Shown: positions 1 through 6,944, counted from the first letter of the stretch. The stretch is 15,611 nucleotides of DNA from Scybalousia_A sp964626385 (GCA_964626385.1 CAZVEO010000058.1:1-15611); one strand, 5' to 3'. A program made the numbers and translations. Notes: generated by a model from the sequence alone, not told the origin.

Positions 1-931
1 ACAAGCATAAAAAGCACGGCTACCTATACTTGTTACAGAATTAGGTATTGTTATACTAGTAAGACCAGTGCAATAATAAAAAGCATAGTTACCTATACTT
101 GTTACAGAAGAAGGAATAATGGTATTTTTGCAACCTAATATCAATTTATTAGTACTTTTTTCTATAATAGCGTTACCCTCTGACCTGTATTTTGTATTAT
201 TACTTACTATTGTTATACTTGTTATACCCGGAAGGTAACTAAAAGCATTTTCTTCTATACTAATTACAGAAGCAGGTATTACGATATTACTAATATTAAA
301 ACATTGGTAAAAAGCATTTTGTTCAATACTTACCACAGAATTAGGGATAGTGATATTGCTAAAAGTACAATTTCTAAAAGCACCGGTACCTATACTTGTT
401 ACAGTATTCCCTATTGTTGAACCTTTACAACCAGCTATTAACTTATTTGTAGATTTTTCTATAATAGCGTTACCCTCTGACCTGTATTTTGTATTATTAC
501 TTACTACTGTAACATTCGTAAGGGAATTACAAGCATTAAAAATTGTCGTACCTATACTTGTTACAGAATATGGTATTGTTATACTAGTCAAACCAGTACA
601 ACCAGAAAAACACCTACGATCTATACTTGTTACACTGTAGGTTGTCCCATCATTAGATACCGTTGAAGGTATTGTGATTGCTCCGCTGATAGAAGAGTTT
701 GCGACTTTTAGGGATACAGTTTTATTTGTAGCATCTGTAACGGTGTAAGTTAAATTATTTATAGTAAAAGTTTGTGCGTGGGAAATAAAGGAAAATGTGC
801 AAAGAAATGTTAATAAAAGAAGGGTTTTAAAATGTTTTAAGGAGGTTAAGTGTTTGATTGTTAACGTTTTACCCCCCCCCTATAGAAAATAAGGAAAGCC
901 TTTGATTGACTTTAAAATTTTTGTTTGTCAT
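1..931 (-). CDS. BspA-like leucine-rich-repeat surface protein, 5' part, frame broken at a G9 tract
   Basis: The gene runs off the left edge. The open frame 879-1 encodes a hydrophobic signal-peptide core (HFKTLLLLTFLCTFSFISHA, then Q), followed by Treponema/BspA-type LRRs (LRR_5), with repeated SVTSIG..AF..C..L.SITIP units and two VSNNTKYRSEGNAIIEKSTN islands. This family is surface-exposed and often adhesive. The LRR frame has no ATG, GTG or TTG between its upstream TAG (882-880) and the signal core. The only sensible start is the ATG at 931-929, whose frame reads 17 codons, then GGG GGG GGG TAA (stop 871-869). Removing one G from the tract at 872-880 joins the ATG frame exactly to the signal peptide and LRRs. 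As sequenced the gene is therefore OFF, or the homopolymer was miscounted. A promoter element lies about 50 bp upstream of the ATG. The LRR assignment is secure; the start and the ON/OFF reading are inference from frames. The C-terminus, where a sorting domain could be, is outside the window. Confidence 0.82.
157..209 (-). repeat. 53-bp direct repeat, copy 1, inside the BspA-like gene
   Basis: This 53-bp stretch is identical to 454-506, 297 bp (99 codons) away in the same reading frame. It encodes the VSNNTKYRSEGNAIIEKS island between LRR units. Recombination between the copies would delete or duplicate 99 residues without shifting the frame. Confidence 0.85.
454..506 (-). repeat. 53-bp direct repeat, copy 2, inside the BspA-like gene
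   Basis: Second identical copy of the repeat at 157-209, in frame with it. The two copies differ only outside this block, for example at the base just after position 506. Confidence 0.85.
872..880 (-). repeat. Homopolymeric G9 tract inside the 5' coding region (candidate contingency tract)
   Basis: Nine consecutive Cs on the plus strand, that is nine Gs on the coding strand, sit between the ATG at 931 and the signal peptide of the BspA-like gene. In this AT-rich window it is a striking G run. Frame arithmetic: 8 or 11 Gs give one continuous reading frame; 9 Gs stop at TAA immediately after the tract; 10 Gs stop four codons after the tract's third glycine codon. Confidence 0.9.
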
Positions 932-980
932 AATAATTATTTGTTAAATTTTTAATTATAAATCTTTTAATTTCAGAGTA

Positions 981-988
981 CAAAAGTA
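981..988 (-). promoter_or_regulatory. -7 promoter element of the BspA-like gene
   Basis: On the minus strand this reads TACTTTTG, an exact match to the Bacteroidota -7 consensus TAnnTTTG. It lies about 50 bp upstream of the ATG at 931, giving a leader of roughly 40-45 nt. No clear TTTG -33 element is seen. The element supports the ATG at 931 as the real start rather than a start further inside the gene. Confidence 0.6.
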
Positions 989-1031
989 TAACAAAAATCT
1001 AATATGGAAAAACTTTTTTGAGTTTTTTTCT

Positions 1032-1172
1032 TATAGGTTGTGATGAGTTAGTTAAGGTTAAGTAAAGTTATTTAACACCGAGTTAGCGTTTTTTTTAGAG
1101 TTAAGAGAAATGCTTTTCTTTCCGACCTAATAAAATTGAATATCTTCAACTTCCTTACACCGAGTTGTCGTT
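1032..1172. repeat. Intergenic repeats: 10-bp-periodic tract and a duplicated ACACCGAGTT motif
   Basis: The gap 932-1223 holds no gene. From 1032 a tract of about 10-bp units (TATAGGTTGT, GATGAGTTAG, TTAAGGTTAA, GTAAAGTTAT) belongs to the dispersed decamer family also seen at 4776, 6949, 7046, 7095 and 7609. A 16-bp motif ACACCGAGTTnnCGTT occurs at 1075-1090 and again at 1157-1172, 82 bp apart, differing only at two positions. No factor-independent terminator for the glycosyltransferase gene was found here. Confidence 0.6.
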
Positions 1173-1223
1173 ATTTAACTGTTTTTTTAAAAAGATTTTT
1201 AATAAAGTTTTTTTTGTGATGGT

Positions 1224-1979
1224 CTATTTAATGGCTTTACAGGCGGCGTTAAACACATATACAATAAAACAGTAACATGCGGGAAAGAAAGATAGTTTCT
1301 CTTCGTTTCGCAAAATGTTCCATTGCCAAGTTGATGCCCTGAGTTTGTTACGAGATACACTGCCTTTGCTTACCCTGTAAAGAATTTCCGTGCTTTCAGT
1401 ATTCTTTGCTATATAGCCTTTTTTCAAAATCTCTAACAATAAAAGGTAATCCTCGTGTCCGATTTTTTTGAAATACATCGTACCTACCCTTTCTCTATCA
1501 TATACTACAGAAGAGCAACGCATATAATTACTTTTTTGCAATTTCTTGTGGTCTATAACCTTTGGCGCTTTTATTAGTCTGTTGTTTCTTTTGCCTTGTT
1601 CGTTAATTTTTTCATGGTTGGAAAACACTATGGCAACGTTGTTTTCATTAAACAGTGGTAACTGAATAGTTAACTTAGAGGGCAACCATATATCATCGGC
1701 ATCCAAAAAAGCAATAAATCTTCCTTTAGCCTCTTTTAGTGCAATATTTCTTGGAAGAGTAGGAGAACCTGATGGACTATCGGTTTTTATGTATTTTATA
1801 CGCTTGTCTTTTTCTGCGTAGCTTCTTATGATGTTTGCAGAATTATCTGTTGAACAATCATCAGCGATAATTAACTCCCAGTTTGGATAGGTTTGATTAA
1901 GCACACTTTCTATTGCAAAAGATATAAACTTTTCGGCATTATAACATGGTGTTATGATACTCACTAAACTATTCTGCAT
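1224..1979 (-). CDS. Glycosyltransferase family 2 (GT-A fold)
   Basis: The 251-aa protein is of normal length for a short GT2 enzyme, which transfers a sugar from a nucleotide-sugar to an acceptor such as a surface polysaccharide or lipid carrier. Visible features: the N-terminal strand VSIITPCYNAEKFI (6-19), ADDCSTDNS (39-47) typical of nucleotide binding, the DxD-type metal motif FLDADD (91-96), and GHEDYLLLLEIL (174-185), the usual position of the catalytic acid. The C-terminal part (about 218-251) contains WQW, SFFPACYCF and a hydrophobic stretch that may touch the membrane. There is no long transmembrane domain. It resembles the capsule/O-antigen and TuaG-like GT2 group; donor and acceptor cannot be told. 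It stands alone on the minus strand, divergent from rubrerythrin, with its own promoter element, so no polysaccharide operon is visible. The start ATG at 1979 precedes the fold directly. Confidence 0.9.
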   Translation of the reverse strand: MQNSLVSIITPCYNAEKFISFAIESVLNQTYPNWELIIADDCSTDNSANIIRSYAEKDKRIKYIKTDSPSGSPTLPRNIALKEAKGRFIAFLDADDIWLPSKLTIQLPLFNENNVAIVFSNHEKINEQGKRNNRLIKAPKVIDHKKLQKSNYMRCSSVVYDRERVGTMYFKKIGHEDYLLLLEILKKGYIAKNTESTEILYRVSKGSVSRNKLRASTWQWNILRNEEKLSFFPACYCFIVYVFNAACKAIK

Positions 1980-1998
1980 ACATAATTTATTTTGCTTG

Positions 1999-2006
1999 CA
2001 AAGTTA
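1999..2006 (-). promoter_or_regulatory. -7 promoter element of the glycosyltransferase gene
   Basis: The minus strand reads TAACTTTG followed by CAAG, an exact TAnnTTTG match 20 bp upstream of the ATG at 1979. That gives a very short leader. No convincing -33 TTTG was found. The same octamer precedes the fabG, 5313 and 13316 genes. Confidence 0.6.
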
Positions 2007-2146
2007 TGTATAAAAAATAACATATTATTATTTGTCATAAATAAAAAGGCAATTTTGTTATAAACAATCAATGATATTCAGACTGTTAGTTAAATTTCTA
2101 TTTATTTAACATAGTAAACATACTTTTTTTTGAGTTTTTTCGTTTT

Positions 2147-2158
2147 TTATACGTATAA
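2147..2158. promoter_or_regulatory. Perfect 12-bp palindrome upstream of rubrerythrin
   Basis: TTATACGTATAA is a perfect inverted repeat ending 21 bp before the rubrerythrin ATG. Its location fits an operator between promoter and gene, but no regulator is identifiable. AT-rich 12-mers of this kind can also arise by chance. A clear TAnnTTTG element is not present upstream; the nearest resemblance is a stretched TAC-T8-G at about 2121-2131. Confidence 0.3.
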
Positions 2159-2179
2159 ACCATAAAAAACAAAAATTAT

Positions 2180-2752
2180 ATGAACATTAAAGGAACAAAA
2201 ACAGAAAAGTGCATAGTGGCTCTTTTCGCAGGTGAATCTCAGGCAAGAACCCGTTATTTATTTTTCGCAAAACAAGCAAAGAAAGAAGGCTTTGAACAAA
2301 TATCTGCTATTTTTACAGAAACAGCTGGACAAGAGGCAGAGCATGCCAAAGTTCTTTTTAAGATGTTAGAAGGTGGCAGTTGTGAAATAACCGCAACTTA
2401 TCCTGCTGGTGTTATAGGTACAACAATGGAGAACCTTAAAGCCGCCGCTGCTGGTGAAAACGAAGAATGGACTATTGGTTATCCTGAGGCGGCAAAAATT
2501 GCTAAAGAAGAAGGTTTTGACGAAATAGCAAAACGCTTTTTGTTAATTGCTTCTGTTGAAAAAAGACACGAGGAAAGATACTTGAAACTTCTTGCTCATC
2601 TTGAAAAAGAAGATATGTTCTATTCAGAAGAAGAGCAATGCTGGGTTTGTAGAAACTGCGGTTTTAGATTCAAGGGTAAAAAAGCACCAGAGATGTGTCC
2701 TTGCTGTCTTCATCCACAGGCTTACTTTGAAAGAGAAGCAACAAACTTCTAA
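2180..2752 (+). CDS. rbr: Rubrerythrin (diiron peroxidase with rubredoxin domain)
   Basis: The 190-aa cytoplasmic protein reduces hydrogen peroxide to water and protects anaerobes from oxidative stress. The N-terminal ferritin-like four-helix domain (about 1-145) has the full set of diiron ligands: E19 in GES, E52-x-x-H55 in QEAEH, E93-x-x-E96 in GENEEW, and E127-x-x-H130 in SVEKRH. The C-terminal rubredoxin-like domain (about 152-190) carries C157-x-x-C160 and C173-x-x-C176, with the family ending HPQAYFE. There are extra cysteines at 154 and 175. Length and domain order match classical rubrerythrin. The gene is monocistronic, divergent from the glycosyltransferase gene and closed by a strong terminator. 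A 12-bp palindrome at 2147-2158 is a possible operator. The assignment is very secure; the electron donor (rubredoxin or another partner) is not visible here. Confidence 0.97.
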   Translation: MNIKGTKTEKCIVALFAGESQARTRYLFFAKQAKKEGFEQISAIFTETAGQEAEHAKVLFKMLEGGSCEITATYPAGVIGTTMENLKAAAAGENEEWTIGYPEAAKIAKEEGFDEIAKRFLLIASVEKRHEERYLKLLAHLEKEDMFYSEEEQCWVCRNCGFRFKGKKAPEMCPCCLHPQAYFEREATNF

Positions 2753-2775
2753 ATTATTCATACAATACAGTATTT

Positions 2776-2811
2776 AAGAGTTGCTCCGAGAGGACAACTC
2801 TTTTTTTTTTT
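2776..2811 (+). terminator. Factor-independent terminator after rubrerythrin
   Basis: Stem AAGAGTTG (2776-2783) pairs perfectly with CAACTCTT (2795-2802) across an 11-nt loop and runs into a T tract of about 11 bases. It lies 24 bp after the rubrerythrin stop and 36 bp before the end of the convergent GSCFA gene. Confidence 0.9.
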
Positions 2812-2846
2812 ATAGTTTTCAAGAAATATTAAGTTTTTGCCTATTG

Positions 2847-3797
2847 TTATAATTGTAGATTTGTGTAGGGTTGCAACTCTTTTTTCATTTTATCTATTTT
2901 ATCCAAATGTCGCTGATACAATTCTGATTCTGGGTTTATGGCTCTATGGTTTTGCATTAGCCGCAACTTGCGAAATTGGGTATTTAACTCTTTGGTTTCT
3001 GTGGAAAAATAAACATCGGAAAATACCCCCCAAATATAATCTACTGCTGTGGAATTGATGTGTAACATATCCTCACTATAAAATCTATAATCCCTTAAAG
3101 TATCCATAACTATCTCATAAGAAGGGAAATAGTCCAAATTATTATCCATACTTATTAATTCTTCTATAGCAAGATGCAAATGAGATTTGGAAATAAGATT
3201 ACTCCTATAACCTTCTTTCCAATGCCTTATGGGAGAAACTGTAAAAATAAATTGACACTCATTGTCAAAAGTATTTCTAAGCAAAAGTATTGTTTTATAA
3301 AACTGGGTGGCTATATCTTTGTAGGGTATTAAACGCCTTTCTATTAATTTGCTGTCTAATTTGTGGCAATTGCCAAGTAGAGTATTTAAAGGTGCGTACC
3401 AATAGGTCATAGCGCTACCAAGTGTTATAAAAATATAATCCGTTTTTTCTAAGTATTCGTTGGCTTTAAGAATCTCGTTATTTATAGTTTCCAAGAGTGT
3501 TTGTTGGTCTTTTGCCCTATAATCTCCGTGTGCAGCAAATAGATAATAATACCCATTGTTATAAATCAAATCATTGCTGTTAAAAAAATTTTTTTTTGCA
3601 ATTCTTTCCAAACATTCCGCTATGGAAATAGGGTTATACAAAATACCAAAAGGATTGATGTAAGTGGAGAAGCCTTCTGTTATAAATTTTTTACCAATTT
3701 CATTAGAAAAGCAAGAACCAATCATAAGAATATTATGCTTGTGATTGATTTTATTCAAAGAAGGTTTCTTTGTTACTTGTGTAAACAAATTTATCAT
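2847..3797 (-). CDS. GSCFA-family protein (SGNH-like, function unknown)
   Basis: The protein is 316 aa from the ATG at 3797. It contains the family signature GSCFSNEIG (27-35), followed by NPFGILYNPISI and later FTVSPIRHWK and SEDMLHINSTAVDYIW, which together identify the GSCFA domain (PF08885), distantly related to SGNH/GDSL hydrolases. The biochemical function is not established. A longer reading from a TTG at 3857 exists, but it would begin inside the strong hairpin at 3848-3878, and the extra 20 residues look unlike the family. The ATG at 3797 is therefore preferred. The gene lies about 100 bp downstream of fabG on the same strand, separated by that hairpin, so read-through rather than a dedicated promoter may express it; no TAnnTTTG element was seen in the gap. 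It converges with rubrerythrin. Confidence 0.85.
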   Translation of the reverse strand: MINLFTQVTKKPSLNKINHKHNILMIGSCFSNEIGKKFITEGFSTYINPFGILYNPISIAECLERIAKKNFFNSNDLIYNNGYYYLFAAHGDYRAKDQQTLLETINNEILKANEYLEKTDYIFITLGSAMTYWYAPLNTLLGNCHKLDSKLIERRLIPYKDIATQFYKTILLLRNTFDNECQFIFTVSPIRHWKEGYRSNLISKSHLHLAIEELISMDNNLDYFPSYEIVMDTLRDYRFYSEDMLHINSTAVDYIWGVFSDVYFSTETKELNTQFRKLRLMQNHRAINPESELYQRHLDKIDKMKKELQPYTNLQL

Positions 3798-3847
3798 ATC
3801 TGTTGTTAACTTATTTTTCTGTTGATATAAATTATTGGAAATAAAAC

Positions 3848-3878
3848 GGGCTTTCAATAAAAATGTTATTGAAAGCCC
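3848..3878. terminator. Strong hairpin between fabG and the GSCFA gene
   Basis: GGGCTTTCAATAA (3848-3860) pairs perfectly over 13 bp with TTATTGAAAGCCC (3866-3878) around a 5-nt loop. Reading plus, it is followed after four bases by nine Ts (3883-3891). Reading minus, it is preceded by that A tract and followed by GTTTTATTT. It lies just after the fabG stop and is best read as the fabG terminator, possibly leaky or bidirectional. Confidence 0.75.
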
Positions 3879-3901
3879 AGCATTTTTTTTTAATCTCTTT
3901 A

Positions 3902-4645
3902 TTAAACAGTCATACCACCGTCAACAGATAAGGTTGCACCATTAACGTAAGCAGCCTCATTACTTGCAAGGAAAGCAAACATTGCTGCAATATCCTCTGG
4001 TGTTCCCAATCTACCAACAGGTACCTTTGCAACCATGCCGTCCAAAACTTCTTTTGGCATTTTTGCCACCATATCAGTAGCAATAAATCCCGGAGCAACA
4101 GCATTTACAGTAATACCTTTTCTACCCAACTCTCTACCCAAAGTTTTTGTCATTCCTATTATACCTGCCTTTGTTGCAACATAGTTGGTTTGACCAAAAT
4201 TGCCGTACAAACCAACAACAGAAGAAACATTAACTATACGTCCCCAACCTTTGTCCAACATCATAGGAGAAATACACTTGATACAGTTAAATGTTCCTGT
4301 AAGGTTGATATCTATAACACTTTGCCAAATTTCTGGTGTCATTTTTTTAAGAGTTGAGTCGTTTGTGATACCTGCGTCATTGATAAGAATATCACAGCCT
4401 CCTTTAAGTTCTTTTACCTTATTGGCAGCCTCTTCTACATTTTTAAAATTGCTAACATCCACAGGCATAAAAGTAATGGTATACCCCATATTTTTTACCT
4501 CTTGAACAAAATCATTACCTTTTTGATGATTTCTTGCCCATACAACAACATCTGCTCCTTCTTGAGCAAAACGTATAGCAGTGGCTTTTCCAATACCTGA
4601 AGTTCCGCCCGTAATAACGGCTACTTTACCTTCTAATCTCTTCAT
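3902..4645 (-). CDS. fabG: 3-oxoacyl-[acyl-carrier-protein] reductase
   Basis: The protein is 247 aa from the ATG at 4645, a short-chain dehydrogenase that reduces 3-oxoacyl-ACP with NADPH in type II fatty-acid synthesis. Visible motifs: TGGTSGIG (12-19) for cofactor binding, VDV (62-64), NDAG (89-92; usually NNAG), N114 in the helix-4 motif DINLTGTF, S142 in VNVSS, and the catalytic pair Y155-x3-K159 in YVATK. These are followed by NAVAPGFIATDM and a C-terminal NGATLSVDGGM. Length and motifs fit FabG closely; a general 3-ketoacyl reductase such as PhaB is the main alternative. A GTG at 4693 would add 16 lysine-rich residues not expected in FabG, so the ATG is chosen. It has its own near-consensus promoter and is not next to other fab genes. 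Confidence 0.9.
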   Translation of the reverse strand: MKRLEGKVAVITGGTSGIGKATAIRFAQEGADVVVWARNHQKGNDFVQEVKNMGYTITFMPVDVSNFKNVEEAANKVKELKGGCDILINDAGITNDSTLKKMTPEIWQSVIDINLTGTFNCIKCISPMMLDKGWGRIVNVSSVVGLYGNFGQTNYVATKAGIIGMTKTLGRELGRKGITVNAVAPGFIATDMVAKMPKEVLDGMVAKVPVGRLGTPEDIAAMFAFLASNEAAYVNGATLSVDGGMTV

Positions 4646-4718
4646 AATTTCAAAATATATTTTATGTTTGTAAATACTTTTTTTTCTTTTCACATCAAAA
4701 TGGAAAACTTTATAAAGG

Positions 4719-4749
4719 CAAAGTTACTCGTTTTTTTTATAACTTGCAA
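4719..4749 (-). promoter_or_regulatory. Promoter of fabG (TTG-N20-TAACTTTG)
   Basis: On the minus strand TTG (4749-4747) is followed after 20 bp by TAACTTTG (4726-4719). This matches the Bacteroidota -33/-7 promoter in sequence and spacing. The predicted transcript starts near 4712, giving a leader of about 65 nt before the ATG at 4645. The alternative GTG start at 4693 would also lie inside the transcript. Confidence 0.75.
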
Positions 4750-4775
4750 CAAAATAATTCTTAAAATTTGTTTTT

Positions 4776-4848
4776 TATAGGTTTTAATGAGTTGTTGTGG
4801 GGTATTTGAGATTATAATAGGGCAAATTCGTTACTTTTATAGGTAACG
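4776..4848. repeat. Intergenic decamer-type repeat
   Basis: Beginning TATAGGTTTT and continuing AATGAGTTGT, this tract has the same 10-bp spacing and GGTT/GAGTT words as the copies at 1032, 7046 and 7609. Its far end carries AATAGGGC and then CGTTAC (4829-4834), which pairs with GTAACG (4843-4848). The reverse complement aligns with the TAACG..GCCCTAT end of the 7095 and 7609 copies. No gene is seen in 4727-4899. Confidence 0.6.
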
Positions 4849-4899
4849 CAAAGGATTAGTAAAAATTTATGATTTGGAGGATTTTCTTAAGTTGAAATC

Positions 4900-5313
4900 T
4901 TATTCTTCCCACTCATACCATCTGTTTTTATAGGTAGCGTACAATACAACATAATATTCAATTTTATCATTATCTATTTTATAACATGCACTATTTTGCA
5001 CATTGTAATACCTATGTTTAGTTCGTCGCTCAAATTCCTTATAACTTTTTTCAAAGCCTATACTGTCATAACTAAAAAAGGAGGCTTTTATATTAACCTT
5101 TGTTTTACCTGTTATGGTATCCAAATACACACTATAATTGTCATCTTTTTTGTAATCGATAAAAAGATTTTTATTATTATCTATCTTGCAACAATAAACG
5201 CCCGGTTGAATTATAACCTCATTACTCTTTTTATTGTAAAAACCAAACAATAAAATCACTACTACTATAATTATTGCTAAATATCCTAAATATTTCGTAT
5301 TTTTATATCTCAT
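4900..5313 (-). CDS. Small membrane-anchored protein of unknown function
   Basis: I do not recognise this 137-aa protein. It starts MRYKNTKYLGY and has a single strongly hydrophobic segment, LAIIIVVVILLFGF (about residues 12-25). The remainder is a polar, lysine- and tyrosine-rich domain of about 110 residues that probably faces the periplasm; an inner-membrane anchor is more likely than a cleaved signal peptide. Two adjacent cysteines (VYCCK) and one later (SACYK) could form disulfides. The protein ends YEWEE. A start 13 codons further upstream at 5352 is possible by frame, but the -7 promoter element at 5331-5338 lies inside that extension, so the ATG at 5313 is chosen. It is flanked by non-coding DNA on both sides and shares no transcript with its neighbours. 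Its own promoter element and ordinary composition argue that it is a real gene. Confidence 0.7.
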   Translation of the reverse strand: MRYKNTKYLGYLAIIIVVVILLFGFYNKKSNEVIIQPGVYCCKIDNNKNLFIDYKKDDNYSVYLDTITGKTKVNIKASFFSYDSIGFEKSYKEFERRTKHRYYNVQNSACYKIDNDKIEYYVVLYATYKNRWYEWEE

Positions 5314-5330
5314 ATATTTATTGATTTTTG

Positions 5331-5338
5331 CAAAGTTA
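5331..5338 (-). promoter_or_regulatory. -7 promoter element deciding the start of the 5313 gene
   Basis: The minus strand reads TAACTTTGCAAA, an exact TAnnTTTG match ending 17 bp before the ATG at 5313. Because the transcript should begin inside or after it, the upstream ATG at 5352 cannot be the start. No -33 TTTG is apparent. Confidence 0.6.
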
Positions 5339-5505
5339 TCATTTTTTCTCAAAATGGTGTGTTTATATAAAAAATTATGTTATTTGGGAACAAAATAAAA
5401 GAAAGTGTAAATAAAAAGAGAAAAAATAAAACGATTGCAGTAAAAAGAATAAGTGGGTGGCAAAATTTTATCTATGTAAAACACACTTAATTTATTGTTT
5501 TTTCA

Positions 5506-5513
5506 TATCTTTG
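5506..5513 (+). promoter_or_regulatory. -7 promoter element of enolase
   Basis: TATCTTTG matches TAnnTTTG exactly and is followed by CAAACG, 69 bp before the enolase ATG, giving a leader of about 60 nt. A well-placed -33 element is not obvious. The rest of the 5353-5582 gap shows no gene. Confidence 0.6.
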
Positions 5514-5582
5514 CAAACGAAAAAAAAGAGTGAGGTAATAATATAATCTAATTTTTAATAATCTTTAAACAACAAAAAAATT

Positions 5583-6875
5583 ATGTCACAAATTATAGGC
5601 ATTCATGCAAGACAGATTTTGGATTCAAGAGGAAATCCTACAGTAGAAGTAGAAGTATATACCGAAGCAGGTGCGGTGGGTAGAGCAGCGGTTCCTTCAG
5701 GTGCTTCAACCGGAGTACATGAGGCTGTGGAGCTTAGAGATGAGGATAAAAGCGTTTATTTGGGTAAAGGAGTTTTGAAAGCAGTACAAAATGTCAATAA
5801 AACAATAGCAGAGGAACTTAGAGGCATGCCCGTGCAAGAACAAATTCTTATAGACCAGAGAATGATAGAATTGGACGGTACAGAAAATAAACAAAGACTT
5901 GGTGCCAATGCTATACTTGGAGTTTCTTTGGCTTGTGCTAAAGCAGCGGCTATGGAAACTGGACAAGAGTTGTATCGTTATGTAGGAGGTGCAAACGCAT
6001 ACGTTTTGCCTACTCCTATGATGAATATACTTAACGGAGGCTCGCATGCTGACAACAAAATAGATTTTCAAGAATTTATGATTATGCCTGTAGGTGCAAA
6101 TACTTTTTCTGAAGGTTTGCGTATGGGAGCAGAGGTTTTTCACAATCTTAAATCAGTTCTTAAAAGCAAAGGACATTCTACCAATGTAGGTGATGAGGGA
6201 GGTTTTGCTCCAAATCTTGGTAGTAATGAGGAGGCTATTGAGGTGGTTTTGCAGGCAATAGAAAAAGCAGGCTATCGTCCGGGAGAGGACGTTTGTATTG
6301 CTCTTGACCCAGCAAGTAGTGAGTTCTTTATTCCAGAAGAAAATGTATATCATTTCAAATGGTCAAATGGTGAAAAATTAACCTCTGCGCAGATGGCTGA
6401 TTATTGGAAAAATTGGACAGAAAAATACCCTATCATATCTATAGAGGACGGTATGGCAGAAGATGATTGGCAGGGTTGGAAATTATTGACGGACGCTTTG
6501 GGCAAAAAAATTCAGTTGGTAGGAGATGATTTGTTTGTTACCAATGTTAAACGTTTGCAAATGGGCATAGAAAAGAAAGTTGCCAACTCTATACTTATCA
6601 AATTTAACCAAATAGGTACTTTAACTGAAACAATTAACGCCGTACGTTTGGCAAACAACAACAAATATACTGCAGTTATGTCTCACAGAAGCGGAGAAAC
6701 AGAAGACACTACAATTGCTGACCTTGCTGTCGCTCTTAATACGGGAGAGATAAAGACTGGTTCGGCTTCTCGTACAGATAGAATTTGCAAATATAATCAA
6801 TTGCTTAGAATAGAAGAAGCCTTAGGAGAACAAGCCATTTATCTTGGCAAAAGATTCTTAGATGTTCTGAAATAA
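5583..6875 (+). CDS. eno: Enolase (2-phosphoglycerate dehydratase)
   Basis: Complete 430-aa glycolytic enzyme that converts 2-phosphoglycerate to phosphoenolpyruvate; normal bacterial length. Seen in order: DSRGNPTVEVEV (14-25), the substrate loop PSGASTG (38-44), SHADNKIDFQEFMI (154-167), the catalytic E205 in GDEGGFAP, the magnesium ligands D242 (ALDPASSEF), E288 (SIEDGM) and D315 (VGDDLF), catalytic K340 in LIKFNQIG, and the signature SHRSGETED (367-375). All key residues are present. ALDPASSEF differs slightly from the commoner LD.A.SEF. The gene has its own promoter element and terminator and no other glycolytic gene adjacent. The ATG at 5583 gives the canonical N-terminus. Confidence 0.99.
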   Translation: MSQIIGIHARQILDSRGNPTVEVEVYTEAGAVGRAAVPSGASTGVHEAVELRDEDKSVYLGKGVLKAVQNVNKTIAEELRGMPVQEQILIDQRMIELDGTENKQRLGANAILGVSLACAKAAAMETGQELYRYVGGANAYVLPTPMMNILNGGSHADNKIDFQEFMIMPVGANTFSEGLRMGAEVFHNLKSVLKSKGHSTNVGDEGGFAPNLGSNEEAIEVVLQAIEKAGYRPGEDVCIALDPASSEFFIPEENVYHFKWSNGEKLTSAQMADYWKNWTEKYPIISIEDGMAEDDWQGWKLLTDALGKKIQLVGDDLFVTNVKRLQMGIEKKVANSILIKFNQIGTLTETINAVRLANNNKYTAVMSHRSGETEDTTIADLAVALNTGEIKTGSASRTDRICKYNQLLRIEEALGEQAIYLGKRFLDVLK

Positions 6876-6914
6876 GAAAAAAGAAACGTTAAGTTTTTAT
6901 GTTTCATAATGATG

Positions 6915-6944
6915 GGAAGAGTATTAAAAACTCTTCCTTTTTTT
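6915..6944 (+). terminator. Factor-independent terminator after enolase
   Basis: GGAAGAGT (6915-6922) pairs perfectly with ACTCTTCC (6930-6937) around a 7-nt loop and is followed by seven Ts. It begins 40 bp after the enolase stop. Confidence 0.92.

Noticed and set aside
157..506. Regularly spaced repeats considered as a CRISPR array
   Set aside because: They are in-frame protein-coding LRR islands only two in number and 297 bp apart, with coding sequence between.
350..640. 96-codon plus-strand frame
   Set aside because: It is antisense to the LRR repeats of the BspA-like gene; the repeated sequence keeps the opposite strand open.
2837..3058. 73-codon plus-strand hydrophobic frame
   Set aside because: It lies opposite the 3' end of the GSCFA gene and directly after a terminator; no promoter.
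3798..3857. Upstream TTG start adding 20 residues to the GSCFA protein
   Set aside because: It lies inside the 13-bp hairpin at 3848-3878 and adds residues not expected in the family; the ATG at 3797 fits better.
4646..4693. GTG start adding 16 residues to FabG
   Set aside because: The added segment is Lys-rich and absent from the compact FabG N-terminus, which begins just before the cofactor-binding strand.
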